From the NCBI GenBank assembly GCA_040766655.1, contig JAXGQB010000012.1, forward strand, positions 1-64,000: 64,000 bases of DNA. Direction: 5' to 3'. Both the position numbers and the translations under genes were made by a program. Each line of letters starts with the position of its first letter. Position 1 is the first letter of the stretch. The notes below the pieces were generated by a model, which searched no databases, was not told the DNA's origin, and was given only the letters and a program-made list of their open reading frames with translations. Shown here in pieces: positions 8,145 through 15,462 of this stretch. The DNA comes from JALOOB01 sp040766655. Its GTDB lineage: Bacteria > Chloroflexota > Anaerolineae > CG2-30-64-16.

Positions 8145-8221
8145 TGTGCGGCCCTGCGGCCGCACATGCCGGACCAGCCAGGCCAGCCGTATCAGCGTAC
8201 CAGCGAAGTCGGCCTGGCTGG
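8145..8221. terminator. Two hairpins after tpiA
   Basis: First stem TGTGCGGCC (8145-8153) / GGCCGCACA (8158-8166), loop CTGC. Second stem CCAGCCAGGCC (8174-8184) / GGCCTGGCTGG (8211-8221), loop 26 nt. No T-tract; either or both may end the tpiA transcript. Confidence 0.5.
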
Positions 8222-8264
8222 CCCGCTGGCACGGCGCCACATCTTCCTGTAGAGATACGATCGC

Positions 8265-9023
8265 ATGCCCCTTCTCTCCCAATCGTTGGCCTTCGCCGTC
8301 ACCCTCGTCATCCTGGTCCAGCTCAGCCGCTGGGTGACGCGCCAGGTGCAGACCATCGGGTGGCTCATCAGCGGCGACGAAAACGTCACCATGGTCGGCT
8401 ACTACCTGCTCATGTTTCCCGGCATCCTTCTGCACGAGCTGAGCCACTTCGTCACAGCCCGGTTGCTGGGCATCAAGGTGACAGACTTCCGGCTGGGCCC
8501 GCGCAAGCGGCGCAACTCAAAGACGATCGAGCTGGGATCGGTCAGCGTCTACTCGGGTGGGACGATCCGGGACAGCCTGGTCGGCGTCGCGCCGTTCGTC
8601 GCGGGCACGGTCGTGCTGCTCCTGGTCAGCTACACCGTGTTCGACGTCCGTGCGCTGGGCCGGACCTGGGTGGATCGGGGATGGAGCGGCTTCTTCGATA
8701 CGGTGTCGACCCTGCCGCAGACGCCCGATTTCTGGCTGTGGCTCTACCTGATCTTCGCGGTGAGCAACGCCATGATGCCCAGCCCGGCGGATCGGAAGCC
8801 CTGGCTGCTGGCCGGGCTGTACCTCGGCGCGGTCGTCGCCATCGCCTGGATCGCGGGCCTCTTCAGCCGCCTGACTGACGGCGTGTGGGAGAACGTGCTC
8901 GGCGCGCTGCAGATGCTGACGCTGGCGTTCCTGTTCACCGTGATCGTCAACGTGTTCGTCGGGTCGGTTTTGTGGGTCATCGCGACCGCCCTGTTGGGCG
9001 CCAGCCGGACCAGGAGGCAGTGA
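8265..9023 (+). CDS. M50/S2P-like membrane metalloprotease
   Basis: A 252-residue membrane protein with about five to six helices. It carries a zinc-metalloprotease HExxH motif, HELSH at 57-61, inside a hydrophobic segment (FPGILLHELSHF), and a second candidate zinc ligand Asp176 in NAMMPSPADRKPW. This matches the N/P-x-D arrangement of site-2-type intramembrane proteases. No PDZ domain. Such enzymes cut membrane-bound substrates, often anti-sigma factors, but other small S2P-like proteins have unknown substrates. The ribosome site is weak. The stop is immediately followed by the GTG of the LysE-family gene, so the two are translationally coupled. Confidence 0.75.
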   Translation: MPLLSQSLAFAVTLVILVQLSRWVTRQVQTIGWLISGDENVTMVGYYLLMFPGILLHELSHFVTARLLGIKVTDFRLGPRKRRNSKTIELGSVSVYSGGTIRDSLVGVAPFVAGTVVLLLVSYTVFDVRALGRTWVDRGWSGFFDTVSTLPQTPDFWLWLYLIFAVSNAMMPSPADRKPWLLAGLYLGAVVAIAWIAGLFSRLTDGVWENVLGALQMLTLAFLFTVIVNVFVGSVLWVIATALLGASRTRRQ

Positions 9024-9638
9024 GTGGATGCCGCGATGCTGCTTCGCGGCCTTGTCCTGGGCTTCTCGATCGCAGCGCCCGTCGGACCGATCGGCATCCT
9101 GTGCATCCGCCGCACGCTGGCAGAAGGGCGTGCCGCCGGCATCGTCTCCGGCCTGGGCGCGGCCACCGCCGACGCACTCTACGGTACGGTCGCGGCCCTC
9201 GGGCTGACCATCGTGTCGGGGTTCCTGCTCGACCAGCAGATTTGGCTGCGCCTGGTCGGTGGCGCGTTTCTCTGCTACCTGGGGATCAGAACGCTGCTGT
9301 CGAAGCCCGCAGTGCAGGCGGCGGCCGTTCGCGGCAGCAGTCTCCCGGCAGCCTTCGTCTCCACCTTCTTCCTGACCCTCACCAACCCGATCACGATCCT
9401 CTCCTTCGTCGCTATCTTCGCAGGGCTTGGGCTGGCGGACACGCGCGGCTACTACGCGTCGGCAGGCGCGCTGGTGTTGGGCGTATTCTGCGGTTCGGCG
9501 TTGTGGTGGCTGGCCCTGAGCGGTGCGGTCGGGGTGCTGCGGGATCGGTTCAGCCCGCGGGCCATGCTGTGGGTCAACCGGGTTTCGGGGGTTACCATCC
9601 TCGGATTCGGCCTCGCCGCGCTGGCCGGCCTGTTCTGA
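9024..9638 (+). CDS. LysE/RhtB-family amino-acid exporter
   Basis: A 204-residue inner-membrane protein with six predicted helices, the usual size of LysE/RhtB exporters of amino acids or homoserine-type solutes. The family N-terminus FSIAAPVGPIGILCIRRTL with the G-x-x-x-G-x(8)-A-D-x-x-Y pattern (GLGAATADALYG) is clear. Translation probably begins at GTG 9024, the base after the TGA of the upstream protease gene, with AGGAGG at about 9010-9015; ATG 9036 is an alternative. Substrate unknown. A terminator in the gap to the convergent zinc-protein gene serves mainly that gene. Confidence 0.87.
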   Translation: MDAAMLLRGLVLGFSIAAPVGPIGILCIRRTLAEGRAAGIVSGLGAATADALYGTVAALGLTIVSGFLLDQQIWLRLVGGAFLCYLGIRTLLSKPAVQAAAVRGSSLPAAFVSTFFLTLTNPITILSFVAIFAGLGLADTRGYYASAGALVLGVFCGSALWWLALSGAVGVLRDRFSPRAMLWVNRVSGVTILGFGLAALAGLF

Positions 9639-9688
9639 TCGTCGTCCGGCACGGGCGCACCGCGCGAGGAAGGCGCACACCGGGGAAC

Positions 9689-9726
9689 AAAAAAGGCGTC
9701 CGTTGCCCGCGGGCAGTGGACGCCTT
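9689..9726 (-). terminator. Rho-independent terminator of the small zinc protein gene
   Basis: Read on the - strand: AAGGCGTCC stem (9726-9718), inner GC-rich stem, GGACGCCTT (9701-9693) and a run of six T (9694-9689). Confidence 0.85.
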
Positions 9727-9745
9727 GCTTGTCTCCAGCAGGCTG

Positions 9746-9943
9746 CTAGATCGTGTAGCACTTCCGGTGATAGATCACCTGGTGCGAGCGCGGCCGGCCG
9801 TTCTCCAGCTCGGTCACCTTGACCATCAGGAGCTCGCCGAACGCGACGTCCTGGTTGCACTTGTTGCACTTGTGGCCGGTCAGGGCCTTGCGGCGCCTCT
9901 CAAGGGTTGCGGTGTCCGCACCCATCTTGGTTGCTTGAGCCAT
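9746..9943 (-). CDS. Small zinc-binding protein
   Basis: A 65-residue basic protein with four likely zinc ligands: Cys26, Cys29 (CNKC), then His59 and Cys62 (HRKC). Two short strands between them (GELLMVKVTEL and SHQVIYH) suggest a treble-clef or zinc-ribbon fold. I cannot assign a named family. It has its own consensus promoter (10009-10036), a GAGGGAG ribosome site, and its own terminator, so it is a genuine monocistronic gene. Confidence 0.8.
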   Translation of the reverse strand: MAQATKMGADTATLERRRKALTGHKCNKCNQDVAFGELLMVKVTELENGRPRSHQVIYHRKCYTI

Positions 9944-10008
9944 CTGAGTTCTCCCTCTTCAAACAATTCGGCGCCGCGCGGGCGCCGAAACCAGCTTTCT
10001 TCCACTAC

Positions 10009-10036
10009 ATTATCGCCAAATGGCCCCGATTGTCAA
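10009..10036 (-). promoter_or_regulatory. Promoter of the small zinc protein gene
   Basis: - strand TTGACA (10036-10031), 16-nt spacer, GATAAT (10014-10009). Confidence 0.75.
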
Positions 10037-10102
10037 AAACGACGCCCATTTTCGCGCGGCGGGGCGCCGGTGCGCCGGTGCGAGCGGAATTGCGGACGCC
10101 AG

Positions 10103-10130
10103 GTAGGGGCGACGCATGCGTCGCCCCTAC
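10103..10130. repeat. Perfect 28-bp palindrome (REP-like)
   Basis: Two 14-bp arms with no loop, beginning GTAGGGGCGACGCA. The same design, with A/T-rich changes, recurs at 24675-24701. It lies downstream of trpB2 and upstream of the zinc protein promoter. Palindromes of this kind are dispersed in many bacterial genomes. Confidence 0.8.
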
Positions 10131-10171
10131 GAACGTAGGCCGTGCGGCACGATGGCGGCGGTGCGCTGTCG

Positions 10172-11560
10172 TTACCCGGCGACCGCGGGCAGCGTCTCCA
10201 GCGACTTGATGAGCATCTCCTCGTTGAAGCCATTGTCCGGCAGCTGGCCGGCCAGGTACGCGTCGTACGCGGCCATGTCGTAGTGGCCGTGGCCCGACAG
10301 GTTGAACAGGATCACCCGCTTCTCGTCCTTCACCCTCGCGTCCAGCGCCTCATCGATGGCCGCGCGGATCGCGTGGCTGCTCTCGGGCGCGGGCAGGATG
10401 CCCTCGGTGCGTGCGAACATAATCGCCGCCTCGAAGACGTGGTTCTGGCCGTATGCGCGCGGCTCGATCTGGCCGGACTTGGTGAGCGCGGAGATGATCG
10501 GCGCCATGCCGTGATAGCGCAGGCCGCCCGCATGGATCGCGGCCGGCACGAAGTCGTGGCCCAGCGTGTGCATCTTGAGCAGCGGCGTCATGCCCGCGTT
10601 GTCGCCGAAGTCGTAGGCGTAAAGGCCCTTGGAGAGCGTCGGGCAGGAGGTCGGCTCGACGGCCACCAGCCGGGTGCGGCGACCCTCAGTCAGGTTCTTG
10701 TGCACGAAGGGAAGCGCGATGCCGGCGAAGTTCGAGCCGCCGCCCACGCAGCCGATCACCACGTCCGGGTACTCGCCCACCTCCGCCATCGCATCCAGCG
10801 CCTCCTGCCCGATCACAGTCTGGTGCAGCAGGACGTGGTTGAGCACGGAGCCGAGGGAGTACTTGATCTTGCCGCCGCTCGTCGCGGCCACTTCCACCGC
10901 CTCCGAGATGGCCATGCCGAGGCTGCCGGACGTGTCCGGGTAGCGCTCCAAAATCGCGCGGCCGGCCGCGGTGCGGGTCGACGGGCTGGGCGTGACGGTC
11001 GCACCGTAGGCCTGCATGACGGAGCGGCGATACGGCTTCTGCTGGTAGCTGATCTTCACCATGTAGACGTCGACGGCCATCTTGAACATGTCGCCCGCAA
11101 TGGCCAGCGCGCAGCCCCACTGGCCCGCGCCAGTCTCGGTGGACATGCTCTGCACGCCCTCGACCTTGTTATAGTATGCCTGCGCGACCGCCGTGTTCAG
11201 CTTGTGGCTGCCGGCCGGGCTGACGCTCTCGTTCTTGTAGTAGATGTGCGCAGGGGTGTCCAGCGCCTTCTCGAGCCGCACCGCGCGGATCAGGGGCGTC
11301 GGCCTCCACATGCGGTAGATGTCGCGCAGCTCTTCCGGGATCGGGATATAGCGCTCGGTGCTGTACTCCTGCTCGATCAGGCCCATCGGGAAGAGCGTAG
11401 ACCAATCCGCGGGCGCCAGGGGCTGGCCGGTGCCCGGGTTCAGCGGCAGGGGCAGTGGCGTCGGCAGATCGGCCTGGATGTTGTACCACGCGGTCGGAAT
11501 GCGTGACTGGGGCAGGACGATGCGGTAGTTCTCAGGGTGGCCGTTGTTAGTGAAAGACAT
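10172..11560 (-). CDS. trpB2: TrpB2-type tryptophan synthase beta chain (TrpB-like PLP enzyme)
   Basis: A 462-residue fold-type II PLP enzyme of the TrpB2 subgroup, which makes tryptophan from indole and serine. Features: long N-terminal extension typical of TrpB2, PLP lysine K120 in SPAGSHKLNTA, STETGAGQWG with the catalytic glutamate, phosphate loop CVGGGSNFAG, and the C-terminal LSGHGHYD. No trpA or other trp gene is adjacent. The start ATG 11560 has GGAGGG upstream. A tryptophan-specific T-box leader (11644-11960) precedes it, independent evidence that the product belongs to tryptophan supply. Confidence 0.95.
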   Translation of the reverse strand: MSFTNNGHPENYRIVLPQSRIPTAWYNIQADLPTPLPLPLNPGTGQPLAPADWSTLFPMGLIEQEYSTERYIPIPEELRDIYRMWRPTPLIRAVRLEKALDTPAHIYYKNESVSPAGSHKLNTAVAQAYYNKVEGVQSMSTETGAGQWGCALAIAGDMFKMAVDVYMVKISYQQKPYRRSVMQAYGATVTPSPSTRTAAGRAILERYPDTSGSLGMAISEAVEVAATSGGKIKYSLGSVLNHVLLHQTVIGQEALDAMAEVGEYPDVVIGCVGGGSNFAGIALPFVHKNLTEGRRTRLVAVEPTSCPTLSKGLYAYDFGDNAGMTPLLKMHTLGHDFVPAAIHAGGLRYHGMAPIISALTKSGQIEPRAYGQNHVFEAAIMFARTEGILPAPESSHAIRAAIDEALDARVKDEKRVILFNLSGHGHYDMAAYDAYLAGQLPDNGFNEEMLIKSLETLPAVAG

Positions 11561-11643
11561 GATATTCCCTCCCAATTAGATGAGTACGGCGGATTTTTCG
11601 CACAGTGCGGAGGGGAGGGAATTGCCCGCCGGACCTTAAATAC

Positions 11644-11960
11644 AAAACCCTCGCCCCCAAAGGGGACGAGGGTCGTAAGACGCCCGTGGTGCCACCCCAA
11701 TTAGGCCTGCCGCTCAAGCTGTTCAGACATGCCGGCTGGCCTCGCTCTTTGCAGGGACGGGACGCGGTCCGCTGCGGCAGCCCTGCCGCGCACGTCCTGT
11801 CCGATCCCCTCGCCTCGCTAACGGTGGCGAACCGTCCGCACCTACTCGCGCCGTGTGGCGCTTTCAGCTGGCAGCTCCCCGGTCCATTCGGCACGTGCTA
11901 CGGCGCGGGCCTCGCAGCTATTGGCCCGCTCTCTGACGCCTCGCTCACCCCGAGGGGTGC
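11644..11960 (-). promoter_or_regulatory. T-box riboswitch, tryptophan specifier (UGG)
   Basis: Untranslated leader of trpB2 with the T-box parts in order: Stem I distal elements (AGAGAGCGGGCC then GCTGCGAGGCCCGC), a specifier loop GAATGGACC whose codon TGG is at 11886-11884, the Stem II/III region including GAGTAGGTGCGGACGG, then the T-box core GGGTGGCACCACGGG (11697-11683). The UGGN that pairs with the tRNA end is TGGC, matching a G discriminator base as in tRNA-Trp. An overlapping terminator follows: CCCTCGTCCCC / GGGGGCGAGGG plus TTTT (11672-11644). Uncharged tRNA-Trp should favour the antiterminator and turn trpB2 on. Confidence 0.93.
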
Positions 11961-12013
11961 ATGCGTACTCGTCCGGTTCATCGCTTTTATGTGGCGTATT
12001 CGATTGTGTGGCG

Positions 12014-12042
12014 ACTATAACACAGGCCCGCGAGGGTGTCAA
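12014..12042 (-). promoter_or_regulatory. Promoter of the T-box/trpB2 transcript
   Basis: - strand TTGACA (12042-12037), 17-nt spacer, TATAGT (12019-12014). Predicted start near 12007, about 445 nt before the trpB2 ATG. Confidence 0.85.
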
Positions 12043-12081
12043 ACGGCGCAAGACGCCCCGACACCTGGTGCAACGCGCCGC

Positions 12082-12489
12082 TTACTTGAGCGTCAGCAGG
12101 TACGCGACCAGGTCGTTCAGCTGCGTGTCGCTCAGCGCGTCCTTGTACGACGGCATGACGCCCACCGTATAGCCCTCCGGCGCATGGCTGTTGGGGTCCA
12201 CGATCGAGGCACGCACGTACTGGTCGGCCGTCTGCCCCTGGACCTCTTTGCCCGCCCGGCCCGCGATGCCCTGCATGCTCGGGCCGATGAGGCTCGAGCC
12301 GTCGAGCGAATGGCACGTCACGCAGCCGGCATTGCTGCCGATGGTCGTCTGCGCAAAGAGCGCCTTGCCCGCGTCCGCACTGCCGCCGGTTGCTCCACCG
12401 GTCTGCGCGGCCCCGCCGCCCGACCCGCCACACGCCGCCAGGACCACGACGAGCAGCACCAACACAACAGAGAGAGTCATTTTTGTCTT
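12082..12489 (-). CDS. Lipoprotein cytochrome c (monoheme, class I)
   Basis: A 135-residue exported electron carrier. Counting from GTG 12489: basic n-region, hydrophobic segment, lipobox LAAC with Cys21 as the lipidation site, a Gly/Ala/Thr-rich linker, then one heme site CVTCH (57-61) and a likely axial Met in VGVMPSYKD. The C-terminal helix DLVAYLLTLK is typical of cytochrome c domains. GGGGGAA precedes the GTG, so I prefer it to the more distal ATG 12537 or the internal ATG 12477. It should sit on the outer face of the membrane and serve a respiratory chain; its partner is not adjacent. Confidence 0.87.
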   Translation of the reverse strand, partial: KTKMTLSVVLVLLVVVLAACGGSGGGAAQTGGATGGSADAGKALFAQTTIGSNAGCVTCHSLDGSSLIGPSMQGIAGRAGKEVQGQTADQYVRASIVDPNSHAPEGYTVGVMPSYKDALSDTQLNDLVAYLLTLK

Positions 12490-12581
12490 CACGATTTCCC
12501 CCAGAACGTTGCGATTTGAACTACAGCTGCCTATCATGCCACAACTCGCGGCTCAGGCGAGTAAGATGATATCCAATGCGC

Positions 12582-13763
12582 TCAGCCCAGGTTCGCCTGG
12601 ATCACCCCGCGCACCCCGTTGACCAGCCAGTCGGGGTCCGCCGCGGCCGTGGCTTCGGCCAGGCCGGGAGGCAGGCCCGTGATCAGCTCCGATTTGAACG
12701 TGCGCAGTGCAACGAGGGGCGCAGGGAAGTACGCGGTAACGGCGTCGAAGGCCACGGTGGGCGGCCAGTGCGCGTCGCCGACCAGGCGCCGATAGTTCGC
12801 ATCTCCCTTGACGATGACCAGGTCGAGCCGGCCGAGCGAGCGGCGCAGGTCCTCTGGCATGGACGAGTGGAAGAGGGGCGAGGCATAGAACGGGTGCGTC
12901 TCCAGCAACAACTCGCCCGCGGCCACCGCGCCGTCGATCCGCCGGCCCAGCCGCGCGGCCAGCCCGCCCGCCGCGATGAGCGCGTCGGTGCCGTCTGCCA
13001 GGTCGGCCTTCATGGCATCGGAGACGAAGAAGGGCTGCGGCTTGAGGTGCAGGTGCACGGCGGACGCGAGCTCGGTGCTGAGCAGGAAGTCCGCCAGCGC
13101 GACGTCCATCAGCAGTTCCGTGCCTGCGTTATCCATGATGATGCCCACCCGCCCGCCCTCGTGCGCCAGGAGGTGGGCCCACACGGCCTGCCAGTCGTCC
13201 ACCAGCAGGTTCGCCCGCTCCTGCCCCGGCTCGGCCGTCGCGCCGAGGTGGGCCGCCACGGTGTAGCTCAGGTCGGTGCGGTTGCCCCACAGGCTGGCGT
13301 GAAGCATCTGCTCGAAACGTGTTTGCAGGTCGCCCGACACCCCGGACAGCAGTCGTTCGACCGTGGCGGGCGCAGCCTCGGGCACCCACTCCCGCCGCTT
13401 GGTGGACGCGAAGGGATCGAACCCGCGCAGCGGGCCGGGCTGAAAGTAGCCCGTGGCCTCGAGGATGCGCCGGTAGAAATATGCCTCCGCCCAGTACCAT
13501 GGCACGTCCAGCCAGGAGCGGCCGAAGTTGGGCGCGGACCAACGGTTCCACTCGGCCACATCCGGCGCGTCCTCGGCCAGGTGCTGGACCACCCCGCCGG
13601 TGATCTCGTCGTGCAAGGCGTTCAACCTGGCCAGGACAGCGGGCGGGAAATCGTTCGCTGAGATGGTATCCCGCAGGATGGCGGGCACGCGCACCTTCAG
13701 GGTGCGGTGCGCGAACGAGCCGGCCTCGGACGTGTGCAGGAGGGGCGGGAGTGGCGGGGGCAT
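12582..13763 (-). CDS. DUF89/ARMT1-family damage-control phosphatase
   Basis: A 393-residue protein of the DUF89 metal-dependent phosphatase family, subfamily III (ARMT1-like), which removes phosphate from damaged or excess phosphometabolites such as fructose 1-phosphate. Diagnostic motifs: DNAGTELLMDVALADFLL (about 185-202) and VIVKGDANYRRLVGD near the C-terminus, which carry the metal-binding Asp/Asn residues. The N-terminal helical domain (WNRWSAPNFGRSWLDVPWYWAEAYFYRR) is also typical. Its ATG overlaps the TGA of the upstream ferredoxin gene (TGATG), so the two are translationally coupled. The physiological substrate is unknown. Confidence 0.87.
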   Translation of the reverse strand: MPPPLPPLLHTSEAGSFAHRTLKVRVPAILRDTISANDFPPAVLARLNALHDEITGGVVQHLAEDAPDVAEWNRWSAPNFGRSWLDVPWYWAEAYFYRRILEATGYFQPGPLRGFDPFASTKRREWVPEAAPATVERLLSGVSGDLQTRFEQMLHASLWGNRTDLSYTVAAHLGATAEPGQERANLLVDDWQAVWAHLLAHEGGRVGIIMDNAGTELLMDVALADFLLSTELASAVHLHLKPQPFFVSDAMKADLADGTDALIAAGGLAARLGRRIDGAVAAGELLLETHPFYASPLFHSSMPEDLRRSLGRLDLVIVKGDANYRRLVGDAHWPPTVAFDAVTAYFPAPLVALRTFKSELITGLPPGLAEATAAADPDWLVNGVRGVIQANLG

Positions 13764-14713
13764 CAGTGGGCGGGCTCCAGCAGCGCGCGCATCTCGAGCG
13801 GGATGCCCTTGCCTTCGTCGCGCACGAGGCTGAGCGCGCCGGTGGCGCAGTGGTCCACGCAGACGCCGCAGCCCATGCACGCGTCCCAGTCCACTTTCGA
13901 CACCCCGTCGACCAGGCTCAGCGCCGCGAACTGGCACACGTCGATGCACTCGCCGCAGCCCGCGCACAGCTCGTCGTCCACCGCGCTGACGTAGCCCGAC
14001 GCGGCCAGCATCGGCACGCCGTTGCGGTGCGCGCCCATCGCGCCGCAGCAGCACTCGCAGCAGTTGCAGATTGCGTAGAAGCGGCCGAGCATGGCGTCCT
14101 TGAAGAACGCGTGGTGGACGTGGCCGCGGCCGTGCTCCTCCCGGAGGATCTGCTCGGCCTCGTCGCGCGTGATCCACCGCGAGCGCGCAGGCTGGTGTTC
14201 CGCGATGAAGCTGGCGAACGGCTCGCCGACGATCAGGCAGACGTCGAGCGGCAGGCACGGGTTGGCCCGTGCGGAGCGGCAGGGGCAATCGATGACGACG
14301 ATGTGGTCGGGGTTGCGCAGCACGATGTCTCGGGCCGTGCTGTAGGGGATGATCTGCTCCAGGTCGCCCAGGTTCACGTCCTGCTCCACCCGGATGAGCT
14401 GCGTCGCGGCCTCCAGCGTCACCACCTTGCCGTGATAGGTGTCCGCCATGCCCCGACCTGCCGGCGCCCGTTGGTCGGGCGCCCGGCCGGCTTTGTGTGC
14501 GCGGCCACGGCGAGCAAGGCGGTTCAGCCGGGCGATGACCGGCCCGGCCCGCCTGGCGATCGGGTGCTCGCCAATGCCGATGGCGATGTAGAGATGCGGC
14601 CACCGGCCGTAGACGTAGCCGTGCACCCAGTCGAACAGGGAGTAACCGGGCGTGCGCCGCGCCTCACGTATGAAGGCACGCGTCGATGGTCGGGGCACGA
14701 AAGGCAATCGCAT
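13763..14713 (-). CDS. 4Fe-4S ferredoxin-type iron-sulfur protein
   Basis: A 316-residue protein with a C-terminal bacterial ferredoxin domain carrying two clusters: CAGCGECIDVCQ and CMGCGVCVDHC. Upstream are more cysteines (CNCCECCCGAM, and CPC plus PCLPLDVC), enough for another cluster or metal site. The N-terminal 100 residues contain a hydrophobic patch (WPHLYIAIGIGEHPIARR) and a basic region but no clear signal peptide. Proteins of this layout are annotated only as 4Fe-4S binding proteins; no reaction is assigned. GAGGAG precedes ATG 14713 and a consensus promoter lies at 14752-14780. It is coupled to the DUF89 gene. Confidence 0.85.
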   Translation of the reverse strand: MRLPFVPRPSTRAFIREARRTPGYSLFDWVHGYVYGRWPHLYIAIGIGEHPIARRAGPVIARLNRLARRGRAHKAGRAPDQRAPAGRGMADTYHGKVVTLEAATQLIRVEQDVNLGDLEQIIPYSTARDIVLRNPDHIVVIDCPCRSARANPCLPLDVCLIVGEPFASFIAEHQPARSRWITRDEAEQILREEHGRGHVHHAFFKDAMLGRFYAICNCCECCCGAMGAHRNGVPMLAASGYVSAVDDELCAGCGECIDVCQFAALSLVDGVSKVDWDACMGCGVCVDHCATGALSLVRDEGKGIPLEMRALLEPAH

Positions 14714-14751
14714 GGCATCTCCTCACGCAACATTTCGGGGGAAGTCGCGCC

Positions 14752-14780
14752 ATTCTACCGCGATTCGCCTTGTGTGACAA
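14752..14780 (-). promoter_or_regulatory. Promoter of the ferredoxin/DUF89 operon
   Basis: - strand TTGTCA (14780-14775), 17-nt spacer, TAGAAT (14757-14752). Confidence 0.75.
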
Positions 14781-14805
14781 CCGGCACGCGCGGGCCTCCG
14801 AATGA

Positions 14806-14853
14806 AGGTGCCGGGCACTTGAACGATCCGAATGATCGCAGTGCCCGGCACCT
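14806..14853. repeat. Inverted repeat of the GGTGCCGGGCAC family
   Basis: Arms AGGTGCCGGGCACT (14806-14819) and AGTGCCCGGCACCT (14840-14853), perfect over 14 bp with a 20-nt loop that contains its own GATC-type pairing. Same core as the 51-bp tandem repeats at 22728-22912. It may terminate the secreted-protein gene ending at 14875. Confidence 0.75.
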
Positions 14854-14874
14854 CACGATCGACGGCCTCCGGTC

Positions 14875-15444
14875 TCAGCCGCCGGGCGTCAATGTATAGC
14901 TGAAGAAGCCGATCCGAAACGAGTCGCCCCACAGTCCGCCACACCTCGCGCGTACCAGGTAGAAGCGATTTGCCGCCGGGCTGCCGGCGACCCCTTCGTC
15001 AGGGTATTCCTGGCCGGGCGCAAGCACCGTGGCCAACAGTGTCGCCGGGCCGGGCGTGAACCAGGGCGTGTCGCTCGCGTGGACCTCATACGCACCGTTC
15101 GCAGACTCGTGCGTCCACGTCACGCGGATATCGTTCCCATCCAGTACAAGGATCACGGCCACGGCCGTGGCTGCGCCGGCCGGACATTCGGGCTGCTCGA
15201 AGCCCGGCGTGAGCTCGAACTCGCCCCCCTGGAGCGGCTCTGTCTCCTGCTGGCCCACCGTGCCCTGGAGGCTGAACTGATCGCCGAGGCTTGTGCCGCC
15301 TCCGCCAGGCGCCGTATTCCACGTCAGGCTGAAATCGCCGCCACTTTGAGCCTGGACAGGTCCCGCGGCGAAGCACAGGGTGATGGCAAGTGCCAGCACA
15401 ACGCCGGCCGGGACATGCAGCGACCGATAACGATTGTTGCGCAT
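14875..15444 (-). CDS. Secreted protein of unknown function
   Basis: A 189-residue exported protein: basic start (MRNNRYRSLH), hydrophobic core VVLALAITLCFAAG and a signal peptidase site after AQA near residue 32. The mature part begins GGDFSLTWNTAPGGGG, a motif seen in Chloroflexota surface proteins that is followed by a G-x-L-x-G-T-V-G-Q region, then a second half with a fibronectin-like strand pattern (AVAVILVLDGNDIRVTWTHESANGAYEVHASDTPWF). No catalytic motif. It lies directly downstream of the repeat protein gene, 18 nt away, and is probably in one operon with it. Confidence 0.78.
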   Translation of the reverse strand: MRNNRYRSLHVPAGVVLALAITLCFAAGPVQAQSGGDFSLTWNTAPGGGGTSLGDQFSLQGTVGQQETEPLQGGEFELTPGFEQPECPAGAATAVAVILVLDGNDIRVTWTHESANGAYEVHASDTPWFTPGPATLLATVLAPGQEYPDEGVAGSPAANRFYLVRARCGGLWGDSFRIGFFSYTLTPGG

Positions 15445-15462
15445 CGCGACACCTCCCTTTGC

